Assembly: GCA_027577595.1 (NCBI GenBank)
Contig: JANBRJ010000004.1
Span: 310,001-374,000, forward strand
Direction: 5' to 3'
Source: Coemansia sp. RSA 487
Lineage: Eukaryota > Kickxellomycota > Kickxellomycetes > Kickxellales > Kickxellaceae
DNA: 64,000 nt
In this document: one piece after another, positions 20,218 through 29,676 of the stretch
Position numbering within the stretch: the stretch's first letter is position 1
Layout of the letters: each line of letters begins with the position of its first letter
Position numbers and translations under genes: made by a program
Notes under the pieces: generated by a model
What the model was told of the DNA's origin: nothing
The model's input: only the letters and a program-made list of their open reading frames with translations
Databases searched by the model: none

Positions 20218-20817
20218 ATGGTCAAGATCTTCGTTATCACATACTCCACCTACGGCCACATCAACAAGGTTGCCGAGTCCATCGTCAAGGGCCTCCAGAA
20301 GTCTGGTGTCGAAGTTGGTCGCTACCAGATCGCTGAGACACTCTCTGACGAAGTACTGGGCATGATGCACGCTCCTCCAAAGGCCGATATCCCTGTCATC
20401 GATGCCAACAAGCTGGCCGAAGCTGACGGCTACATGTTTGGTTTCCCCACCAGATTCGGTACCGCCCCGGCTCAGGTCAAGAGCCTCCTTGATTCAACTG
20501 GCGCTATCTGGCAGAAGCAATCACTGGCTGGTAAGCCTACTGGCTTCTTCTTCAGCACCGGCTCGCAGCACGGTGGCCAAGAGTCCACCATCCTTACCAC
20601 TCTTCCTTTCCTTGCTCATCATGGCCTCCTTTACGTGCCTCTCGGGTTCTCTCACCCGAACCTGTTTGACAACAGCGAGGTCGTTGGTGGCTCTGCTTGG
20701 GGCGCTGGCACTGTCGCTAATGGCGATGGTTCACGCATGCCTACCGAGAAGGAGCTTGTTATCGCCGAGGTTCAGGGCGAGAAGTTTGGTGCCATCGCAG
20801 CCAAGCTTGCTGCTTAA
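20218..20817 (+). CDS. WrbA/Pst2-type NAD(P)H:quinone oxidoreductase, copy 2
   Basis: Tandem paralogue of the preceding gene, also 199 residues without gaps relative to it. The FMN-loop TYSTYGHI and the SQHGGQE segment are unchanged. Most substitutions lie in the middle third, where the two copies also differ at many silent sites. The last 150 bp are almost the same in both copies (about nine differences by eye), a pattern suggesting recent gene conversion or strong codon bias. It uses a separate TATA-like promoter. Having two copies may allow different regulation, for example basal versus stress-induced, but nothing here shows it directly. Confidence 0.92.
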   Translation: MVKIFVITYSTYGHINKVAESIVKGLQKSGVEVGRYQIAETLSDEVLGMMHAPPKADIPVIDANKLAEADGYMFGFPTRFGTAPAQVKSLLDSTGAIWQKQSLAGKPTGFFFSTGSQHGGQESTILTTLPFLAHHGLLYVPLGFSHPNLFDNSEVVGGSAWGAGTVANGDGSRMPTEKELVIAEVQGEKFGAIAAKLAA

Positions 20818-21088
20818 TAGCGGACAATACTGACATTTTCTACCTTCATTTTTTACGTTTACAGATTCAAAATCTACCTTTGCTCGAGTAACAACAAACT
20901 TTGGGAATTTTGCTTGGATGTATATGTGTAACAGTTCTCAAGAAATCAATGCAACATTATATGGTATCTAGCATCATATTTCTAATGTCGTATTTAACAT
21001 GCAGCTAATTGCATGACACACGAAAGAAATCAGCACCTTTGCCATTCATATAAACCAAACATTGTAAGATAGCCTAAAACACTAATAT

Positions 21089-21802
21089 CTACCTCATAGC
21101 AGGCGTGTTTTCGGGCCAAAGCTCCTTAACATAGCGGTTGACCTTCTTGCTAGCCTCCGCTTCTTGGAAAGCTTGTGCTTTATTCACATTCTCGTCCACG
21201 ATCTCCTGCAGCTTTTCAGCAGACATGCCTGCGTTTTTCATCGCTTTTGTGATCTTCAAAGCAAACTTTTCTTTAGACTTTTGCTCGTCAAGGGCCTTCT
21301 TGAACGCACGCTTATCAGTGAACACAGCTTTAGCATCGATCGCAGGAGCCAGCGCCTTGTCAACAATCTTTGTTTCCTCTTGTAGCTGCATGTTTGCAAG
21401 CGATTTTACAAGGTAGCTGAACGCAACTTCGGATTCCGGGTTCTCGGTGTTAAGGATCTCGATCATTGCCATCGGCGCATGGTCGCCCTTGCGGTGTCCA
21501 ATATTGATGATGCGTGTGAAGCCGCCCGGACGGTCGGCAAACCGCTTTGCATATGTATCCATCAAAAGCGGAACCACAGCCTTTGGCTGGTATAGATAAG
21601 CCTCGATCTGGTTCCGGTCGTGCTCGGTGCCCCGTTTCCCCAGCGTAATCATCTTGTCCACTAAACGCCGCAACTCCTTTGCTCTTGGAATTGTGGTCTC
21701 TATCCGTCCATGCTTTATGAGATCTGTTGTCAGGTTGCGGAGCACCTGGCGTCTAAGCGCCGAATGCATGTTGAGTTTCCTGTGTTTGCTTTTGGCGTGC
21801 AT
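21089..21802 (-). CDS. MRPL17: Mitochondrial large ribosomal subunit protein bL17m
   Basis: A 237-residue member of the bacterial L17 family with a fungal C-terminal extension. The first 115 residues carry the L17 core: KLNMHSALRRQVLRNLTTDL, then a basic H-G-R-I-E-T-T segment, AKELRRLVDKMITLGKRG, and FADRPGGFTRIINIGHRKGD. It is therefore a mitoribosome protein and not a cytosolic one. I chose the ATG at 21802 (MHAKSKHRKL) because L17 proteins begin close to the R-K-L motif; another in-frame ATG at 21811 would add three residues. The C-terminal third is Lys/Glu-rich and helical. The gene converges with WrbA copy 2 and diverges from RAD52. Confidence 0.9.
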   Translation of the reverse strand: MHAKSKHRKLNMHSALRRQVLRNLTTDLIKHGRIETTIPRAKELRRLVDKMITLGKRGTEHDRNQIEAYLYQPKAVVPLLMDTYAKRFADRPGGFTRIINIGHRKGDHAPMAMIEILNTENPESEVAFSYLVKSLANMQLQEETKIVDKALAPAIDAKAVFTDKRAFKKALDEQKSKEKFALKITKAMKNAGMSAEKLQEIVDENVNKAQAFQEAEASKKVNRYVKELWPENTPAMR

Positions 21803-22285
21803 GATTAGCAATCTAAACTACGACTGGGCTCTCGTACTAAAAAAGCTATAGAATTAGGGAAAAAGAATTATTATAAACAAGCACGAAGAAAGGGTAATTT
21901 GATTTTTTTTTTCTTTCAAAGAAAGTGAATTGATAGCAGCTCTGTTTTTCATCAAACACAACCTCAGGTTTTTGTCATAGGCGATAATTCGCTGATCAGC
22001 TTATCTTCTGATTATGCCCTTTTAGATACAAAAAAGGTGCGCAGCCATTTTGAAATGGCTTACAGTCGCTTTGCTGTCTAAAGTAATAATATCCATGGCT
22101 AGTAGAGAGAAAGCCCACTCTTTCTTTTCTTTTCTCTTGTTTTTCTCTTGTTTTTTTATTTATTTTGCTATTCTAACACTTTACCCCCTTTGGCTTACAT
22201 TACAGCTTTTCTATTCCAATTACTTGACACCATCTCTTGCTAAACGAGTAGATTAGGTCCGTCCACACAACCGAAACACTTGGAT
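21803..22285. other. Divergent promoter region bL17m / RAD52
   Basis: A 483-bp spacer with a poly-T run near 21903 and a strongly T-rich stretch at 22110-22200 before RAD52. No further gene seen. Confidence 0.4.
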
Positions 22286-23651
22286 ATGTTGCAGTACACG
22301 CCAAAAACAGACCCAGAAGATGCAAAAAACTTGCAACCCTTCTCTCACGACGAAGCACAGCAGATACATCACATGCTTCGCCGAAAGCTGGGACCCGAAC
22401 ATGTGAGCACGAGGCAAGGAATAGGCGGTATGCGGCTTTCGTACATTGAAGGATGGCGTATCATCAGTATTGCCAACGAGGTGTTTGGGTTCAATGGATG
22501 GCGCTCAAACATACAGAACCTTACTATCGACTATGTTGACATAGTTGATGGTGGACGCTTTTCCATCGGTGCTAGCTGCGTAATGCGCATTACTCTGCGT
22601 GATGGCACTTACAGAGAGGACGTTGGGTTTGGGATGGTTGAGAACACAAAGTCTAAGGGCCAGGCATTGGAGAAGGTCAGGAAGGAGGCAGTGACCGATG
22701 GTCTGAAGCGAGCAATGCGTCAGTTTGGCAATGTGCTTGGTAATTGCGTTTATGATAAGGACTATCTTCGGAACATGGGCCAGGTTCAGAAGCAGCCTAG
22801 GGCGCGCATACAGGGTGACTCTTTGTACAGATACACTGACCTAGAGCGCCAGGACAATCAAGCCCTAGGTCAAGCCTCTTCTGCTGCCACAGCCGATACC
22901 ACCAGCAATTTTTCAAACGAAACAAACGGTGAAATCACGCTCAGCGGTACCAATACCAATGAAAACAGCAACAAGCGTCAAGCGTGTGAGTCTGAGGTAA
23001 AGATGAACCTGAACCAGGCTGCACCTGTAGCAAAGCCTGCCCTGGGAAATGGAAATACAGGTATGTAACTAATTGCGCTAACTATTGTCACCACTTTGTG
23101 AATAGCCACTTTTGCTGCCTGTCTTATTGTTACTATTTATATTGTCTTGCTCTATTTATCGTTCCATTTATGTGATAGCTCTCCCACACAACGATTCCGT
23201 AGACTTTGATATGGACTACATGTACGATGATGTCCTGGACATGATGGTTGACCTGGAGACCGATCGGCCGATAATACCTGACAGTCCATCATCTGGCTAC
23301 GTAAACGACATGCCAGCAACTGATATGCGCAGAAATATACCGTCGCAGACGCCACAGACTCCCTCAAACATTTTATCTGCGCCAATGAGTACCGTAAGCA
23401 GCGTAGACAGCAGAAATACCCCAGGATCAGCACCAAGACAGGGTGCACCGCTTTTCAGAGGAGAAGGAGCATTGTCCTCAGCACGCAATCTTTCGTTTGA
23501 GGCACCACCACAGCCCCCTCAGAAGCAGCAGCAGAATAATAATAACAATAATACGAGCGTAGCTGTTGCTGGTCGCCCTAAATCGTTTGCAGATGTCTCG
23601 TCGTTCACACCAGCTTCTCGCGGAAACTTTGATTCAAATATAAACAAATAG
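22286..23651 (+). CDS. RAD52: DNA repair protein Rad52 (one intron)
   Basis: Rad52 anneals single strands and loads Rad51 in homologous recombination. The conserved DNA-binding and ring-forming domain fills residues 15-180, with the signatures KLGPEHVSTRQG, VFGFNGWRSNI, YREDVGFG, and KEAVTDGLKRAMRQFGNVLG followed by NCVYDKDYL. The start ATG is at 22286. An intron at 23061-23178 (GTATGT...TAG, 118 bp) splits an Ala codon and joins to ALPHNDSVDFDMDY. The spliced protein is 415 residues. The C-terminal part is low-complexity, with a polyN run near 23540; it should carry the RPA and Rad51 interaction sites, but these are not conserved enough to mark. The second exon has an acidic start (DFDMDYMYDDVLDMM). 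Confidence 0.94.
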
Positions 23652-23834
23652 CTGGCTTGGTCTGAGTAGCTATTACTACAGCCCCTTGAAATGCCTCTAA
23701 CCAGTTATATAAATAACCTTCTTTCTTTTATACTCGATATGGTTTTACTTTTCTCATATGCTTTCTTCAGTTTCCAAGATAATATCTAATAGCCATTTTC
23801 TGGTGTATTATCATGCATTTTTGTTGCTGCTATT

Positions 23835-25217
23835 TTACTTTTGCTTCGAAGAACAGCAGGTTTTGCTTTTGCCACATGACAGCATGGTTGGGAATACGTC
23901 AAGTGGACGTTCTGGAAGCTCCACAACGCTAATATTTGTGGTCGAGAGCTGATCCGGGTGCGAGTCTGTGGCAAGAAGGTTTGGATCGAGCTGAGTGTCT
24001 TTGCGAGATATCAGGAAATATCCGCGCGGCAGGTTGGTGTCTTTGTCCACGGGCTGCAGCGAGTCGTAAAGCTTGTCAACGTCGCCAAACCAAGATGGGT
24101 ACTTGTATCGTGCGCTGTCGAGAACCAGTGCCTTGTTTGTCTCTGGGTGATACGCGCCAATTGGAGAGAAATGACCATCGCCCGTCTGACCTAGCGTTTT
24201 CCGCGAGAACGACAGGACCATAAAGACATCGTCCCTCTGGGTTACGTACTTTATATCTCGCAAGAACTCTTCGCGCGAAGCCGCAGCCCCACGTTTTGCA
24301 ATCACCTGTGCGTGGGAGCTCGACAGGCAAAGGAACTGGTCAAAGGTGATTCCGCTCGCTTTGAGCTCAGACTCGGTGCGGCAGGACTCGAGAAGCTCGT
24401 CGCTGTACCAGCGCCAGACGCCCTTCCATGTACGCCCAGGGTCGACTTCGAGCGCATTGAGGACCATTGCCAGCGAGCTTGGTCCGCAGTATGCAGGCTC
24501 GGACTGCACAGTAAAGTTGCCAGCAAGGTTAAAGTAGCCCTCGGCGTAGCCTGCGTTCAATGCCTCCTTGAACAGTTTGCGGCCCTCTGCGGAGGTAAAG
24601 GATACCAGCTCCGAAGGTAGTGTCCGGCGGTAGAACGATGTGGCAGTAGCAGGAGCTGCTGCTTGTTCGGTCTTTGGGAACTTTGGCGCCAAGATCTGTG
24701 TGACTGTACTGTTATTACTTGAGCATGATGTGCCATGCGAGCCTTGTTCCTTTGTTGAGTCGGATTTCTTGCACATGCTGACCATTTTTTCTTTGACACG
24801 CTCGTTCAGCTCAAATGCGATGTTTTCGGCAGCGATTTTTGCTTCCAGAAGTGTAGGACTTTGCTGCTGCGGCAGAGGAACTTCTTTGCAAGAGGCAAGC
24901 AATGCGGCTCTGCAAGCCGTCCTTTCATGTTCAGGCACGGTAGAGCAGCCCTTATAGAGCTCTGTTCCTGGCAACAGGCAGAACGGCGGGAGTGCAGTCG
25001 ACGAAGACGCAGGTATATCGGTTGGTGCATCGACTGAACAAATAGTTGACAGAGTGCAGGTGCGTATGTCACGGTTCTTGCAGCCTTTCGAAGGAAGAGA
25101 AGAGGCTGGGCCAGCAGTAACAGCGGCTGTGGTTTCTAGACATGAGCAGCTTCGGGAAACTGCTTGAATTTCAGGGCACCGTATCAGGCACTTAAACAAC
25201 GATTGTGACCGAGACAT
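23835..25217 (-). CDS. Phytochelatin synthase with cysteine-rich N-terminal extension
   Basis: A 460-residue papain-like transpeptidase that joins gamma-Glu-Cys units of glutathione into metal-binding phytochelatins. The catalytic triad is intact: Cys244 in EPAYCGPSSLAMVLNAL, His349 in GQTGDGHFSPIGAY and Asp367 in ALVLDSARYKYPSW. Spacing (105 and 18 residues) equals that of the plant enzyme. PGRTWKGVWRWY is also conserved. The start ATG is at 25217; codons upstream are open but lack an ATG. Unusual: about 195 residues precede the catalytic domain and hold 13 cysteines, including a C-S-C pair. The region after the domain is short (about 55 residues) and ends C-G-K-S-K-T-C-C-S-S. In plants the Cys-rich sensor is C-terminal. 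Fungal occurrence is patchy. Confidence 0.93.
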   Translation of the reverse strand: MSRSQSLFKCLIRCPEIQAVSRSCSCLETTAAVTAGPASSLPSKGCKNRDIRTCTLSTICSVDAPTDIPASSSTALPPFCLLPGTELYKGCSTVPEHERTACRAALLASCKEVPLPQQQSPTLLEAKIAAENIAFELNERVKEKMVSMCKKSDSTKEQGSHGTSCSSNNSTVTQILAPKFPKTEQAAAPATATSFYRRTLPSELVSFTSAEGRKLFKEALNAGYAEGYFNLAGNFTVQSEPAYCGPSSLAMVLNALEVDPGRTWKGVWRWYSDELLESCRTESELKASGITFDQFLCLSSSHAQVIAKRGAAASREEFLRDIKYVTQRDDVFMVLSFSRKTLGQTGDGHFSPIGAYHPETNKALVLDSARYKYPSWFGDVDKLYDSLQPVDKDTNLPRGYFLISRKDTQLDPNLLATDSHPDQLSTTNISVVELPERPLDVFPTMLSCGKSKTCCSSKQK

Positions 25218-25880
25218 TGGCGAATTTAGAGCTGACCAACAAATGAGGAAAAAAAAAAAGTAAAATACCAGCGCAAAAAGAGTATCAGAATTTCTTTTTA
25301 AAATAAGGCCCAACAGAAAAGTATGAGTTGTTTTCTGAGACGGAATTCCCCAAGCCCCTTTATACCTTGCGATCTAACGCTTTTTCAGCCTAGTGAAGGC
25401 TTCCTTGCTATTGTGCTAGAGTAGACAATAACGCTATTGTCATGGTAGGGAATATTGTTTGCGCTTTTTAAAAGAGCAATTGCGAATATGGCATGTCCTT
25501 CTGCTGAATCCAAACTGAATAGACAATTGGCAGCAAAATCACCTGCTTTAAACGTAGAAAACCGATTGGTCATAAAGCCAGGCTCTGCGTCCCTGTGCTG
25601 ACCAATTCTGTGGAAACACTTGGCTAGAGGTGGAAAAAGCATCAGATAAGAAAAGAAGCTCATGGAAGAATTGCAAATCTGATGAGCCAACCATACTTGT
25701 GTTTTCCTTGCTTGATCGACAAAATATGTTTTTGGAAAGATCTTTTGCAGTCTTTGCCACGTATTTAACAGGCAGCAGGAATAACATACACATTCCATCC
25801 TTGGTCAGGGTTACTTTGGTAATCCAAAAGAATCTCGTTTGAAAAAAGACAATAAAAGGAAACCCACCTAAAACACAAGT
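25218..25880. other. Spacer between phytochelatin synthase and PEX3
   Basis: About 660 bp. It contains overlapping minus-strand frames of 80-137 codons (25385-25798) with no recognisable motif and no similarity to neighbours. I treat it as promoter of the phytochelatin synthase plus 3' region of PEX3. I could not recognise metal-response sites. Confidence 0.35.
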
Positions 25881-27308
25881 TTACAATGCAGCACTTTCGG
25901 CAGTATAAACAACAGCAGACAGCGCCTGCACCTCACGCGAAGCACTAATGTTCTCAAGATAATTGTTTGGCACTCCGTTTAAGATCTGGTGGCCCTCACG
26001 CGCTATACGCGGCAGCAGCTGCACAACAACCACTCTGCTCTCGGAGGGCACCGAAAACTCTTCAAACTCCTTGACCACCTCGTCCAGATTGGGCACAGTC
26101 TCGCCCTCCACCGTTGGTGGAAGCGGCTTATTGAACACGGGAATGGGTACAGGTTCGGGGAAGCTTTCTTGGAGAGCATCCAGAAGCTGAGTTGTGAGTC
26201 TATCTACACAGCTGTTAAACACGTATGCAAAGTCGCTGCTCTCTATGATGTCGCGGATCTGGTCGAGCAGACGCACAAATACGGTAGTAAACACTTTGTC
26301 GGCATCTAGTTTGTTTGATGACAGGTAATCGCTCACATTTGCATCGCCCAGTGGCAGAACAAACCCAGAGAGCGCCTGTATTAGTCCGTTTTCGCGCAGT
26401 TTAACATGCACTGCGTTAAACAGCGCAGACAATTCACGATGCGACATACGTTCCTTGAGAGACAGCTGGCCGACGGATTTATTGACTGCATCGACAATCA
26501 GGCTCATCATCTGGCGCCAGCCGCGGTTCAGGAACCACCAGCTCAGCATCAAGAAGTTCTGCTCGTCCGTCATCGATATCCGAGACTCACTCCGGCCCTC
26601 TAGCACGATGCTTTCCTCGTTATCGTCAACAAACTTTCCGACGACAGAGTCAAGGTATGTGCTCCGTCCAACCATGTTGAGCTGTGTGTGTACAAGCATC
26701 GTTAGGAGTGACTCTGAATACACCGCAATCAACGTGCGCGCAAAGCTCTGCACCTTGATGTCCTCCCAGATTTCTACCTTGCTTCTTCTTGGCGGCTCAA
26801 CATCCTTATCGCCAGCTTCAACGTCTACAGAACTATCAGCGCTATTCTTCTCTTGTTGGGATTTCTGTTCGCCATCATCACTGAGTTTAGTGTTTTCTCC
26901 ATCTCCATCTCCGCTGTTGTTGCTGTTATTGGACCAAACATTACTTTCTCCATCGTTTTGTGATCTACCATCGCCCGTTCCATCATCTGTGGATTTTTGG
27001 CGAGAAGCCTGCGGCCTGTGGATTGCACGCAGCTCGGCTATAAGTCGCTCCACATCGACCTCGCGCAGAACCTGCTCGCTCAGCTCAGGTAGCAGGCTCA
27101 TTATTGTGAACAAGCAGTCGCGCTGGTTCTGATCAAAGCGTCGGCGAATGTTCTCCTTTGACGCGCGCTCCTTTGCAGACGCCGTCTGCATCTCGACCAG
27201 CCGTTGCGTGAGCAGCTTTGCCGACATATACAGTCCACCAACGACGCCAGCCCCTATAATGAATTTCCGCTGGTGGCGCCTCAAAAAACCCAACGTTCCC
27301 TCAAGCAT
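25881..27308 (-). CDS. PEX3: Peroxin 3, peroxisomal membrane biogenesis factor
   Basis: Pex3 anchors the chaperone Pex19 on the peroxisome membrane so that membrane proteins can insert. The 475-residue protein starts with a short basic lead (MLEGTLGFLRRHQRKF), then the membrane helix FIIGAGVVGGLYMSAKLL. Family hallmarks follow, notably R-R-F-D-Q-N-Q-R-D-C and IWEDIKVQSFARTLIAVYSE, then MLVHTQLNMVGRSTYLDSV. Start is the ATG at 27308; the frame is open further upstream with another Met, but the membrane anchor should be near the N-terminus. A polar Asp/Asn/Gly insertion of about 70 residues (near 100-170) lies between the first helical block and the IWED motif, and looks disordered. It diverges from the MATE gene. 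Confidence 0.92.
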   Translation of the reverse strand: MLEGTLGFLRRHQRKFIIGAGVVGGLYMSAKLLTQRLVEMQTASAKERASKENIRRRFDQNQRDCLFTIMSLLPELSEQVLREVDVERLIAELRAIHRPQASRQKSTDDGTGDGRSQNDGESNVWSNNSNNSGDGDGENTKLSDDGEQKSQQEKNSADSSVDVEAGDKDVEPPRRSKVEIWEDIKVQSFARTLIAVYSESLLTMLVHTQLNMVGRSTYLDSVVGKFVDDNEESIVLEGRSESRISMTDEQNFLMLSWWFLNRGWRQMMSLIVDAVNKSVGQLSLKERMSHRELSALFNAVHVKLRENGLIQALSGFVLPLGDANVSDYLSSNKLDADKVFTTVFVRLLDQIRDIIESSDFAYVFNSCVDRLTTQLLDALQESFPEPVPIPVFNKPLPPTVEGETVPNLDEVVKEFEEFSVPSESRVVVVQLLPRIAREGHQILNGVPNNYLENISASREVQALSAVVYTAESAAL

Positions 27309-28131
27309 GTTTATTTCCTTTTGTTTAATTCCGTCGGGCCGTGCGTTTATAGACAAGTATGCTTTTCGCGTGTAAAGGAAAGCCTGAAACACAAAGAATG
27401 CTTGACACAAGTGGAAGAGTAAAATAGAGCTTTCAAAAAAGACAAACGAATCTGGGCCAAATTATAGAGTTTAAAAATGTTATAAATTCGGAATTAGAAA
27501 GAACAAGGAGAGAAGAAAGAAACCATCGTTTTGATCATTAATGAAGCCAAGATGGCATGTGATTGAGTTTATTGGTAATCTAGGTGATGTGAATGAAGGT
27601 TTGATGCACTGAAATCAATTAACATGAACATAAACCAATTAGTGGATTACGTAATTCGCCTACCCGCTCAAGCTGACGGATAAAGGCGTGCTGTCTGCAC
27701 CAGCATCTTTGTCAAGGAAGGTTTGCAAGCAAAACAGCTCCCACTTTTTTGCACATCTGCCAGAGGTGATTTGAAATACATCAGAAAAAACAGGTCAAGT
27801 CCATATGCATTATATTGAATCAACAGCACATCAATTTTCGGTGCACAACGAACCAACCAATTGCAACATACTTTGTCGGATCAGGGAACTTGTTTTTTAT
27901 ATCCGCATGTGCTTCATGTGTTGTATTCAAGCACTCAATGCAGCGGATATCTCTGCATAGGTGCGTACAGATAACGAAAGAGTCGGAATTCAAAACCAGC
28001 AGGAAAATGCTTTATGAACTTTATAAACTCAGCATCTTTTCCTCCGTTTACCAGGAGATGTTCGTTCCACTTTCTATGTTGTTGATAATTGCTTTCCATT
28101 AGTAAACACACTGATTAGTATAGACAAGGTG
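27309..28131. other. Divergent region PEX3 / MATE transporter
   Basis: An 823-bp A/T-rich spacer. Small frames on both strands are not convincing. CCAAT-like words occur at about 27635 and 27855. No RNA gene recognised. Confidence 0.4.
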
Positions 28132-29676
28132 ATGACAAACAGCCAAAGCGAACGAAGCTACCAAAGCGCTATTCAGGAAATAAACGAGCGTTTCTGTGAC
28201 AACGAAGCCACACTGCTCCTTCACAGGCCTTTATCTGAACTAGACCTTGCGATCGCAAAGCACGACACTACCGAACCTTATATCGATGCCGTCAAGAAAG
28301 AGATCAAGTGGATGGTGTCATCTTCGTCGTTAACGACATTGACACTGTTGCTGGAGTATTCATTCAATACGGTCAATGTTCTGTCTGTCGGCCATTTGGG
28401 GGCAAATGAGCTTGCTGCAATGTCCCTTTCTGTAACCTGCCAAGCCATCCTTTCAATGGCACCAACAATGGGGCTTCTCTCGGCAATGGATACTTTTTGC
28501 AGCACCGCATATACAGCATCACGCGACAAGACGCTTGTTGGGTTCCATTTTCAGCGCGGAATCATTGCTGTGTGTGTTCATTTTATCCTTGTAGCGCCAA
28601 TACTATGGAACGCCGAAAATATTTTACTGTTTCTAAGACAGGATCCAGTGATTGCACATCTCTCGGGATTGTACCTACGCATTCAGATCCTAAGCATGCT
28701 TCCGTTCGCGCTTTTTGAGGCTACAAAGCGCTACATGCAAGCTCAAGGAATCATGCGCGCAGCTGCAATCGTTGTTATGATCGTTGCGCCAATCCACTGG
28801 ATCAGCAACTTTATACTCGTGCGGTCGTCGAGGTTCGGCATAGGATTTGTGGGTGCTCCGATTGTAAACACAATTGCGAATTGTCTGCTGCTTATCGGAA
28901 TTATCTTATTTGTGCGCAATAGCCACGCAAAGGAGTCGTGGGGTGGCTGGAAGTTAAGCGCGTTCCGCAACATGTGGGCATACTATCGCCTTGCAATCCC
29001 TTCGGTCATTACAATATGCGCCGAATGGGTTTGTTTTAACCTTATTGCTATTGGAGCATCGTATTTCGGAGCTTACCAGCTTGCTGGGCATGCTATCATG
29101 CTCAACTCTATTGTGGTGATATTTCAAATGAGCAACGGTCTTGGATATAGCACTGGCCCTCGGATTGGAAACCTGATCGGTGCAGCTAAGCCCCGTCAAG
29201 CGCGTATAGCAGCTGATGTTTCTGTGCTGGTGTCAACTCTTTTTGGCATAACAGGCACTCTGTTTCTTTCGTTGTGTGGCGATTGGTGGACATCTTTTTA
29301 CACAAGTGACCCACTTGTAGCCCGAGAGACGGCGAGGCTTGTCCCCGTTGCCTGCATTCTAATTGTGAGCGATGGCTTAAACGCCATATTGAGTGCAATA
29401 CTACGTGGGCTTGGCCGCCAAAAGGCCAGTGCAAACATATTCTTATTCGGATTTTACGCGTGTGCTCTACCAATCGCGATGTATTTGGGTTATATAAAGC
29501 ATCTGGAAACACTTGGACTTTGGCAGGGTGTGAGTATTGGTGTTATTATTTCCTGCATGTTACAGATTGCTTACATATATATGTGGGTTAGCTGGAAAGA
29601 CGAAGTACGTATCTGCCTGCTGCGTCTCAAAGGTAACAGCAGCAATAACAACACAGAAGACATTGATGTGCAGTAG
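28132..29676 (+). CDS. MATE-family multidrug/toxin extrusion transporter
   Basis: A 514-residue membrane protein of the MATE family, antiporters that use H+ or Na+ gradients to export organic cations and drugs. After a hydrophilic N-terminus of about 60 residues come about 12 hydrophobic segments in two halves. Family phrases are visible: VGHLGANELAAMSL in helix 2, MGLLSAMDTFCSTAYTA, the second-half GYSTGPRIGNLIGAAKPRQA, and ILRGLGRQKASANIFLFGFY. Length and the two MatE repeats are normal. Start is the ATG at 28132 (ggtgATGaca). Fungal relatives include yeast Erc1 and fission yeast SPAC11D3.06. The substrate cannot be read from sequence. The C-terminal tail is short and Asn-rich. Confidence 0.92.
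   Translation: MTNSQSERSYQSAIQEINERFCDNEATLLLHRPLSELDLAIAKHDTTEPYIDAVKKEIKWMVSSSSLTTLTLLLEYSFNTVNVLSVGHLGANELAAMSLSVTCQAILSMAPTMGLLSAMDTFCSTAYTASRDKTLVGFHFQRGIIAVCVHFILVAPILWNAENILLFLRQDPVIAHLSGLYLRIQILSMLPFALFEATKRYMQAQGIMRAAAIVVMIVAPIHWISNFILVRSSRFGIGFVGAPIVNTIANCLLLIGIILFVRNSHAKESWGGWKLSAFRNMWAYYRLAIPSVITICAEWVCFNLIAIGASYFGAYQLAGHAIMLNSIVVIFQMSNGLGYSTGPRIGNLIGAAKPRQARIAADVSVLVSTLFGITGTLFLSLCGDWWTSFYTSDPLVARETARLVPVACILIVSDGLNAILSAILRGLGRQKASANIFLFGFYACALPIAMYLGYIKHLETLGLWQGVSIGVIISCMLQIAYIYMWVSWKDEVRICLLRLKGNSSNNNTEDIDVQ

Noticed and set aside
25385-25798. A 137-codon minus-strand frame between phytochelatin synthase and PEX3
   Set aside because: Another frame of similar length overlaps it, the composition is that of random A/T-rich DNA, and no domain is visible.
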